Assembly: GCA_035636095.1 (NCBI GenBank)
Contig: DASPZU010000048.1
Coordinates: forward strand, 1-51,073
Direction of reading: 5' to 3'
From: Gp7-AA10 sp035636095
GTDB lineage: Bacteria; Acidobacteriota; Thermoanaerobaculia; Gp7-AA8
Length of the DNA: 51,073 nucleotides
Positions within the stretch are counted from its first letter, which is position 1; each line of letters starts with the position of its first letter. Of this stretch, positions 45,604-51,073 are shown piece after piece. The position numbers and the translations under genes are program-made. Below the pieces are notes generated by a model. The model had not been told where the DNA came from, made no database searches, and worked only from the letters and a program-made list of their open reading frames with translations.

Positions 45604-46860
45604 ATGCTCTCTCTCGAAAGCTACACGCTCGCCAACGGTCTCCAGGTCGTCCTCAATGAGGACCACTCCGCGCCTCTGGTTGCCGTCAATCTCTGGTACC
45701 ACGTCGGATCGAAAAATGAGCGGGCCGGCCGCACCGGTTTCGCGCATCTGTTCGAGCACATGTTGTTCTCCGGCTCGCTGCACGTCGGCAACAATGAACA
45801 CTTCCGATACGTGCAGTCGGTCGGCGGCGTCCTCAACGGGACGACGTTTTTTGATCGTACAAATTACTTTGAAACATTACCATCACAATATTTAGCGCTC
45901 GGCCTGTGGCTGGAATCCGATCGCCTGGGATTTTTTCTTCCTGCCCTGACGCAGGAGAAGCTCGACATTCAGCGCGAAGTAGTGAAAGAGGAGCGGCGGC
46001 AGCGCTACGACAACGTTCCATACGGCACGGCCTTCGAGCGACTGCTCCATCTGGCCTTCGATCCCGACTACCCCTACCACTGGCCCACCATCGGCTCCAT
46101 GGAAGACCTCGGCGCCGCCTCGCTCGACGACATTCGCGATTTCTTTGCGACCTGGTACCGCCCCAACAACTGCGTGCTGACGCTGGTCGGAGATTTCGCA
46201 GCCGCCGAGGCCAAGGGGCTGGTCGAAAAATACTTCGGCGACATCGCGCCTGGAAAATCGTTTCCACTGTTCGACCACATCCGCAAAGAGACTCGCAGCG
46301 AGCGGCGCGAGACCTACCCATCGCGCGTGCCGCTTCCCCGTCTCTACCGCCTGTATCACCTGCCTCACATGGGCGATCGCGATTGGGTCTTCGGCGACCT
46401 CCTTTCCACCGTGCTGACATCAGACAAAGCGAGCCGCCTCGAAAAGGCGCTCGTCTACGACAAGAAGATAGCCACCGATGTGGCGGCGTATGTGCTACCG
46501 ACCGAGGCGACGGGGATGATGCTGCTGCAGGCGACGGCCAACGCGGGCGTGCCGGTGGAAGAGATCGAGGGGGCCATCGATCAGGAGATCGAGCGGATTG
46601 TCGTGAAGGGAATCACGAACGACGAGCTGACGCGCGCGCAAAATCGTGCCGAGGTTGATCATGCCCATCAGCTCGAGAATTACGACGCGCGCGCCGATCT
46701 GATCGGAATGTTCACGACCTTCTTCGAAGATCCGACCATGGTCAGCACGTGGCTCGATCCCTATCGCGCCGCGAAGGTGGATGACCTCGTGAATGTCACG
46801 CGAACCTATCTCGTTCCGGAGAATCGCGTCACCAGCATCTTCACGCCGGAGGCGGCGTGA
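45604..46860 (+). CDS. M16 family zinc peptidase, catalytic subunit
   Basis: 418 residues. The inverted zinc motif H48-L-F-E51-H52 (GFAHLFEHMLF) is intact and a downstream Glu in VVKEERRQ completes the site. An N-terminal NGLQVVLNEDHSAPLVAV and the two M16 halves are clear. No signal peptide is visible. It works as a pair with the next gene, which it overlaps (GTGA). Such pairs cleave short or unfolded peptides; the location (cytoplasm or periplasm) is not certain. Confidence 0.9.
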   Translation: MLSLESYTLANGLQVVLNEDHSAPLVAVNLWYHVGSKNERAGRTGFAHLFEHMLFSGSLHVGNNEHFRYVQSVGGVLNGTTFFDRTNYFETLPSQYLALGLWLESDRLGFFLPALTQEKLDIQREVVKEERRQRYDNVPYGTAFERLLHLAFDPDYPYHWPTIGSMEDLGAASLDDIRDFFATWYRPNNCVLTLVGDFAAAEAKGLVEKYFGDIAPGKSFPLFDHIRKETRSERRETYPSRVPLPRLYRLYHLPHMGDRDWVFGDLLSTVLTSDKASRLEKALVYDKKIATDVAAYVLPTEATGMMLLQATANAGVPVEEIEGAIDQEIERIVVKGITNDELTRAQNRAEVDHAHQLENYDARADLIGMFTTFFEDPTMVSTWLDPYRAAKVDDLVNVTRTYLVPENRVTSIFTPEAA

Positions 46861-48233
46861 GCGACGACTTTCGGGCCTCCGCCCCCCCACCGGGAGCGCC
46901 GCGTCCCTATCACTTCCCGCAGGTCACCCGCGAGACCCTCGGCAACGGACTGGAGATCCTGGTGGCCGAGAATCACAATGCGCCGCTGGTGGCGGTTCGG
47001 GCGCTGATCTGTTCGGGCGCCGATCGCGACACCGCCGCGCTGGCCGGCCTGGCATCGATGACGACCGAGCTGCTCGACGAAGGCGCGGGCGCCCGCGACG
47101 CCATCCGACTCGCCGAAGACCTCGGCCTCCTCGGGGCATCGCTGGTCACCGGCACCGACTGGGATGCCTCGTACGTCTCGATCGACGTCCTCAGCAGGAA
47201 TTTCGCGCCGAGCATGGACATCTTCGCCGACGTGGCGCGACGCCCGATGCTGCCGGAGTCGGCGCTGGAGCGCGTCCGCAGCGAGCGGCTGATGGAACTG
47301 CTGCAGCAGCGCGAAGAGCCGTCGGCGATCGCCGGAAAAAGATTTTCCAATTTGCTCTACGGCAGTGGGACCTACGGCAATTCGGTCCTGGGGAATCCGG
47401 AGTCGGTCACGCGATTCAAGATTGCCGATGTCAGACGGTTCTACAACGAAAATTTCATTCCTAACAATACCGCCATCGTGATCGCGGGCGACATCCAAGC
47501 GCGCAACGCCATCGCGGGCGTCAGGCGGCTTTTCGAGGATTGGACACGCGGGCCGGAGCCGCCCCGGCCGTCCATCTCGCCGAAAGCGATCGAAGCATCG
47601 CGCGTTTATCTCATCGACCGGCCTAACGCGGTGCAATCGGAGATTCGAGTCGGGCACATCGGCGTCGCGCGGAGCACTGAGGACTACTTCCCGCTCACCG
47701 TGATGAACGCCCTCCTCGGCGGCGTTTTCAATTCGCGAATCAATCTCAATCTGCGCGAGCAGCACGGATACACCTACGGCGCGCGTTCGGCTTTCGCCTT
47801 TCGCCGTCAGGCCGGGCCGTTTGTGGTGAGCGCACCGGTGCGAAACGAGGTAACGCTCGAGTCAGTGACCGAGGTCCTCAACGAGCTGCGGCGCATTCGG
47901 ACCGGCGACATCGAAGAGCGCGAGCTCGAGGATACCAAGAACTACCTGGCGGGGGTCTTTCCGGCCACGGTGCAAAGCGCGAGCGATATCGCGGGGCGAC
48001 TTCTCGACATGGAGTTGTACGATCTGCCGCGCGACTACTTCGATCGTTACCGAGAGAACATCGGCGCGGTGTCAGCCGCCGACGTTGCGCGCGTGGCCAA
48101 CAAATACATCGACCCCGATCGCGCGCTGATCGTGATCGTCGGCAACGCCTCGCAGATTCGCGAGCCTCTCGGCACGCTCGGGTATCCGATCCACGATCTG
48201 GACGTGGACGGCAATCTGCTGCCGGTGGCATAG
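46857..48233 (+). CDS. M16 family peptidase, non-catalytic partner
   Basis: 458 residues. It begins with a Pro-rich stretch (ASAPPPGAPRPYHF), then NGLEILVAENHNAPLVAVRALI. The zinc motif is replaced (AALAGLASMTTELL), so it cannot bind zinc. The R/Y substrate-binding segment FNSRINLNLREQHGYTYGARS is present, as in the second subunit of M16B pairs. GTG start overlapping the first subunit stop. Together they should form the closed M16 chamber. Confidence 0.9.
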   Translation: MSDDFRASAPPPGAPRPYHFPQVTRETLGNGLEILVAENHNAPLVAVRALICSGADRDTAALAGLASMTTELLDEGAGARDAIRLAEDLGLLGASLVTGTDWDASYVSIDVLSRNFAPSMDIFADVARRPMLPESALERVRSERLMELLQQREEPSAIAGKRFSNLLYGSGTYGNSVLGNPESVTRFKIADVRRFYNENFIPNNTAIVIAGDIQARNAIAGVRRLFEDWTRGPEPPRPSISPKAIEASRVYLIDRPNAVQSEIRVGHIGVARSTEDYFPLTVMNALLGGVFNSRINLNLREQHGYTYGARSAFAFRRQAGPFVVSAPVRNEVTLESVTEVLNELRRIRTGDIEERELEDTKNYLAGVFPATVQSASDIAGRLLDMELYDLPRDYFDRYRENIGAVSAADVARVANKYIDPDRALIVIVGNASQIREPLGTLGYPIHDLDVDGNLLPVA

Positions 48234-48235
48234 CG

Positions 48236-48571
48236 ATGGCACCGACGATCGTTCCGCGAATCTTCCTCAGCGACGCAAAAGGACTGGTCGCGTTCATCAA
48301 GAAAGTGTTCGGTGCGACCGGCGATTATCAGAGCGATCGTCCGACCTGGTTGACGATCGACTCCGCCATCATGGTCAGCGACGTCGCCTTTCGCAAACCC
48401 ATGGCGGCGTTCCTCTACGTGTACGTCGACGATGCCGAGGCAACCTACCGCGTCGCGATGCAAGCATGTGCGCGCTCGCTCGAGGAGCCGCTCGATACAC
48501 CGTACGGCGACCGGCGCTGCATGATCGAAGACAGGTGGGGTAACACCTGGCAGATCGCGACGCGCCATTAG
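48236..48571 (+). CDS. VOC superfamily (glyoxalase/bleomycin-resistance fold, PhnB-like) protein
   Basis: 111 residues: an N-terminal TIVPRIFLSDAKGLVAFIKKVFGA, a central ITVSD-like strand, and the C-terminal signature YGDRRCMIEDRWGNTWQIATR. It is a single-module VOC protein similar to PhnB-type members. The substrate is unknown and metal ligands cannot be assigned securely. It starts two bases after the M16 stop and is in the same operon. Confidence 0.75.
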   Translation: MAPTIVPRIFLSDAKGLVAFIKKVFGATGDYQSDRPTWLTIDSAIMVSDVAFRKPMAAFLYVYVDDAEATYRVAMQACARSLEEPLDTPYGDRRCMIEDRWGNTWQIATRH

Positions 48572-48572
48572 C

Positions 48573-49112
48573 ATGCCGTTCGTCATTGAGCCCGAAACGG
48601 GCGAAAACATCATTCTGGAAGCCGAATACGCGGCGTCCGAAAAGTCGGAGCCGTTCGCTTTCGGCATTACGAATCGAGCGATTTTCCTGCCCGCCAAAAA
48701 AGCGTTTGCGATGCAGGATCCGTTTTATTTTCGCCGCGTCCCGTTGAGCGAGGTGCGCGAGATCCGGATTCGGCGCCTAAAGCCGCACGCGCTCACGGTT
48801 CTCGGCATGTGCATGGTGATCGTCGGGCTCTATACGGGCATCGGCATGCTCAACCCGGACTACTTGCGATCGGGCGGCAAAATCTACGGCTGGCCAATCG
48901 CGATCTTTGTGGGCGGGTTGATCCTTCCCTTCATTGCGCGGGGCCGTTTCGGCCTGGTGGTTACGCTCGCGAAGGGAAAGTTTCGCTGGAAACCGCCTCT
49001 GGTCGTCGATCGCGCGTCCAGAAATAACGTCGCAGCGGTCATCGATTCGATCGTCCAGGGCTCGCGCGCGGCGGGCATCCACGTTTTGGACGAGCGCTCC
49101 GCGCCGAGCTGA
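48573..49112 (+). CDS. Membrane protein with PH-like N-terminal domain
   Basis: 179 residues. An N-terminal beta-rich part (ENIILEAEYAA..FAFGITNRAIFLPAK..YFRRVPLSEVREIRI) looks like a bacterial PH-type fold, followed by two helices (ALTVLGMCMVIVGLYTGIGM and WPIAIFVGGLILPFIA) and a C-terminal cytoplasmic segment. The function is unknown. It starts directly after the VOC gene and precedes the SPFH gene. Confidence 0.6.
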   Translation: MPFVIEPETGENIILEAEYAASEKSEPFAFGITNRAIFLPAKKAFAMQDPFYFRRVPLSEVREIRIRRLKPHALTVLGMCMVIVGLYTGIGMLNPDYLRSGGKIYGWPIAIFVGGLILPFIARGRFGLVVTLAKGKFRWKPPLVVDRASRNNVAAVIDSIVQGSRAAGIHVLDERSAPS

Positions 49113-49131
49113 CGGCGTATAGAATCGACCA

Positions 49132-49620
49132 GTGGTCCCGCTAATCATCATCCTGATCATCGCGATCGTCGTTCTAACGCAAGCCATCAAGATCGTTCCG
49201 CCCGACCACATCTACATTCGAACGCGCCTCGGGCAGCTCCAGGGACCGATGAAGCCCGGCCTCAACTTCGTCGCTCCGTTCATCGACACCGTCGCCGCGC
49301 GTTACCCGCGCACGAAGACGGTCACGCTCTCGGGCACCTTCGTTTCCTCCGACAAGGAGAACGTGGCCGTCGAGCTGGAGGCGCGTTACTCCATTCTCGA
49401 CGCGGTGAAAGCGTTCCGGAACATTCCCGACATCGATCAGGCCGTCCGCACGCTGCTCGAGACCGTCGTCAGGAACGAAGCAGCGCGCCGCAAGGGAGAT
49501 GACTTTCGCTTCGAGCGCCAATCTATGGAGGCGGATGTCATGCGCGCCTTCAATGACGCCGGTGCACAATTCGGAGTCCAGTTGACGGAAGTCACCTCTG
49601 GATCGCGTACGAGATTTTGA
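49132..49620 (+). CDS. SPFH/band 7 protein, probably C-terminally shortened
   Basis: 162 residues from a GTG. N-terminal membrane hairpin (PLIIILIIAIVVLTQAI), then the SPFH core: IVPPDHIYIRTRLGQLQGPMKPGLNFVAPFIDTVAARYPR, and AVRTLLETVVRNEAARRKGDD. Stomatin-like proteins usually have 250-320 residues with a long coiled coil after the core; here the frame stops at EVTSGSRTRF, right at the overlap (29 bases) with the convergent barrel gene. It may be truncated by a rearrangement at this junction. Scaffolding of membrane complexes is the usual role. Confidence 0.7.
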   Translation: MVPLIIILIIAIVVLTQAIKIVPPDHIYIRTRLGQLQGPMKPGLNFVAPFIDTVAARYPRTKTVTLSGTFVSSDKENVAVELEARYSILDAVKAFRNIPDIDQAVRTLLETVVRNEAARRKGDDFRFERQSMEADVMRAFNDAGAQFGVQLTEVTSGSRTRF

Positions 49621-51073
49621 AGAAGAGCGAACGATCGAGCTTCGCCAGATCGTTGTTCGCGGTCAGGATGCGGTCGTCGCCGTAGCCGACGAACAGCACG
49701 GTCTGCCAGTTGAGCTTGTAGCTGTAGAGAATCGATCCGAGGAACGCGCTGTCGTGCGCGTCGATGCGAAACGTGTACAGCCCGGGATTGCGATCGGTCG
49801 ACACATATTGTCCGATGATGCGCAGGAGCGACTTCGCGGAGAAGCTGTAGGTCGCTTTCAAGCGCTCGACCGAAGCGGTGTACAAGCGTCCGCCGTGAAT
49901 GTCGAGCCATTCGCGATTGAGATTGGCATCCAGTGTCAGCTTGTCGATGGGCCGGACCGTCGACGTCAGCGCCAGCGTCGCGCCGTTTCCGACACGGCCG
50001 TTCGCGAAATCGATGCGCTGTCCCGCGAAGCCGTTGAATCCGACGCGCGTGAAACGCCGCGACGGATCGATCTGAAAAAACCAATCGAGGTAGTTTTCGT
50101 CGAGTAAAGCCTTCCCGACGCGATACTGCTCGCTGAGATGCACGACCGCACCCGCTCCGAGGTTCTTGGCGCCCAGAACATTGATTCCCGGCGAAGTGCG
50201 GCGATAGATCGTGTTGCCGTCAGTGTCGAATTGCTGGGTCGCAAAAAACGATGTTCTGACGAAGCGAAAAAGACCCTCGGGGTAAAAACGAAGTCCGACG
50301 AATCCGCCGACGTCGCGATAGCCCACCTGCGGGAGGAATCCGAGGTCGGCGCGGAAGCCGTCGCCGAGATCGTTGACGGCCGCGCCGTAGTCGTATTTCC
50401 GCTGCGAATGGTTCCAATCGGCATGGAAAGCATGCGAGCTCGATCGCGCACCGTTCCAGGCCGGCGAGAGTCCCGGTAGTTTCGGATTCTCGGTGCTGCT
50501 GTACAAAAACTCGGCGGTCACAGCGTCGTTCTGATTCGGTCGCCACTGAAAATCGGGCCCGATGACGCGGTTGTATCCGCCGCCGCGGATCTCACGGTCG
50601 GTGAACACTGCGCCGACGAAGGACTGCCCCAGGTCGTGGCGAATCCGGCCGATCGTGTCGGTCGATTTGAAATCCTGCAGCGCGAAGGATGATCCGACCG
50701 CTCCGGGAATGATTGTCAGCCCGCCGCCGCGATCGCCGGTGACCAGCACCGTGTACGCGGAGCCGGCGACGCGGCCGGTGCTGCGCAGTCCCCAGCGCGG
50801 CGAGGTGATCGTGCGCGTGTAGACGACCTGCAGAGGCATGTCGAAGAGATCGAAGCCCTCCAGAAAAAACGGCCTCTTCTCCGGGAAGAAAACTGCGAAG
50901 CGCTGATTGACCGTGATCTGCGCGACGTCGGACTCGACCTGCGAGAAGTCGGGATTGACCGTCATGTCGAGGGCGTTGTTGGTGGTGGGCGTCCATTTCA
51001 CGTCCAGGCCCGCGTCTTTGTGCAACGGCTCGCGATGCAGCGGCGAGCCGAGACCGTCGCGCGGCACTTCGTT
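49592..51073 (-). CDS. DUF5916 outer-membrane barrel protein, C-terminal part (5' end outside window)
   Basis: About 494 residues at the window edge. TVNPDFSQVESDVAQITVNQRFAVFFPEKRPFFLEG is the typical DUF5916 segment between an N-terminal carbohydrate-binding-like domain (outside) and the barrel. From about residue 80 on there are repeated amphipathic strands (LGLRSTGRVAG.., FGAVFTDREIRGG..) up to the C-terminal strand ending in aromatic and basic residues (FFKISYAIQR). These proteins are common in Acidobacteriota and Bacteroidota; function unknown. It is on the opposite strand to the SPFH gene, tail to tail. Confidence 0.82.
   Translation of the reverse strand, partial: NEVPRDGLGSPLHREPLHKDAGLDVKWTPTTNNALDMTVNPDFSQVESDVAQITVNQRFAVFFPEKRPFFLEGFDLFDMPLQVVYTRTITSPRWGLRSTGRVAGSAYTVLVTGDRGGGLTIIPGAVGSSFALQDFKSTDTIGRIRHDLGQSFVGAVFTDREIRGGGYNRVIGPDFQWRPNQNDAVTAEFLYSSTENPKLPGLSPAWNGARSSSHAFHADWNHSQRKYDYGAAVNDLGDGFRADLGFLPQVGYRDVGGFVGLRFYPEGLFRFVRTSFFATQQFDTDGNTIYRRTSPGINVLGAKNLGAGAVVHLSEQYRVGKALLDENYLDWFFQIDPSRRFTRVGFNGFAGQRIDFANGRVGNGATLALTSTVRPIDKLTLDANLNREWLDIHGGRLYTASVERLKATYSFSAKSLLRIIGQYVSTDRNPGLYTFRIDAHDSAFLGSILYSYKLNWQTVLFVGYGDDRILTANNDLAKLDRSLFFKISYAIQR

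Noticed and set aside
1..51073. CRISPR array
   Set aside because: The repeats in the window are inverted and built of 7-11 base units, without regular direct repeats and unique spacers, and there are no cas genes.

Overview
This is a high-GC bacterial chromosome segment that most resembles Acidobacteriota. The indications are a VWFA-related secreted protein of the type abundant in that phylum (36911-37963), a DUF5916 outer-membrane barrel (49592 to the window end), repeated HxxELR modules at the start of a secreted RHS protein, and many short operons joined by ATGA/GTGA stop-start overlaps. The phylum call rests on gene content only.

Layout. 1-5.1 kb: the end of an uncharacterised gene, a zinc-ribbon protein, an operon of a PTPS/QueD-like protein, a DUF1802 protein and a J-domain protein, then a SigR-type ECF sigma factor with an RsrA-like zinc anti-sigma factor behind a promoter that matches the SigR consensus exactly, then an ITP/XTP pyrophosphatase. 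5.1-9.8 kb: a UPF0158 protein and a peptidoglycan amino-sugar recycling operon (murQ-anmK-nagA-nagB). 9.9-18.9 kb: a GNAT enzyme, a cold-shock protein, an AraC regulator beside a serine hydrolase, and a minus-strand cluster (gpmI, a histidine phosphatase, argS), DUF4177 and GDPD genes. 18.9-24.9 kb: a receiver protein with four copies of a GETRAFPK motif, a PduO-type adenosyltransferase, an S1/P1-like hydrolase and a large secreted protein.

24.9-27.8 kb (minus strand) is a cysteine-synthesis operon of the Mycobacterium CysM/CysO/Mec type: a CysM-like synthase, a JAMM peptidase, and a single polypeptide joining the CysO/MoaD-like sulfur carrier to MoeB and rhodanese domains. The carrier Gly-Gly is internal, which suggests a processing step. 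27.9-36.1 kb is a composite integrated element in a tRNA-Pro(CGG) gene, with three copies of the tRNA 3' end as attachment sites, a tyrosine recombinase next to the tRNA, a 1630-residue RHS polymorphic-toxin-like protein with a candidate immunity gene, and an IPTL-CTERM-like secreted protein in a separate 0.8-kb sub-element.

36.2-51 kb: an OmpW-like barrel, the VWFA-related protein, a PxpB-PxpC fusion, an RNase II family enzyme, a membrane glycosyltransferase-like pair in one operon with panC, panB, a deoxynucleoside kinase, an M16 peptidase pair, a VOC protein, a membrane protein, a shortened SPFH protein and the C-terminal part of a DUF5916 barrel.

Two repeat classes cut across the annotation. 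The first is a 51-56 bp quasi-palindrome (outer arms GTGGAGCGCC/GGCGCTCCAC around two inner hairpins) found three times, always inside a gene, in frame and read in the same frame as a GAPxT..AA peptide; one copy sits at the PxpB/PxpC fusion joint. The second is a set of long hairpins whose arms are runs of short oligomers, with a different oligomer at almost every locus. They lie mostly between genes, sometimes right up to start codons, and once inside a gene.
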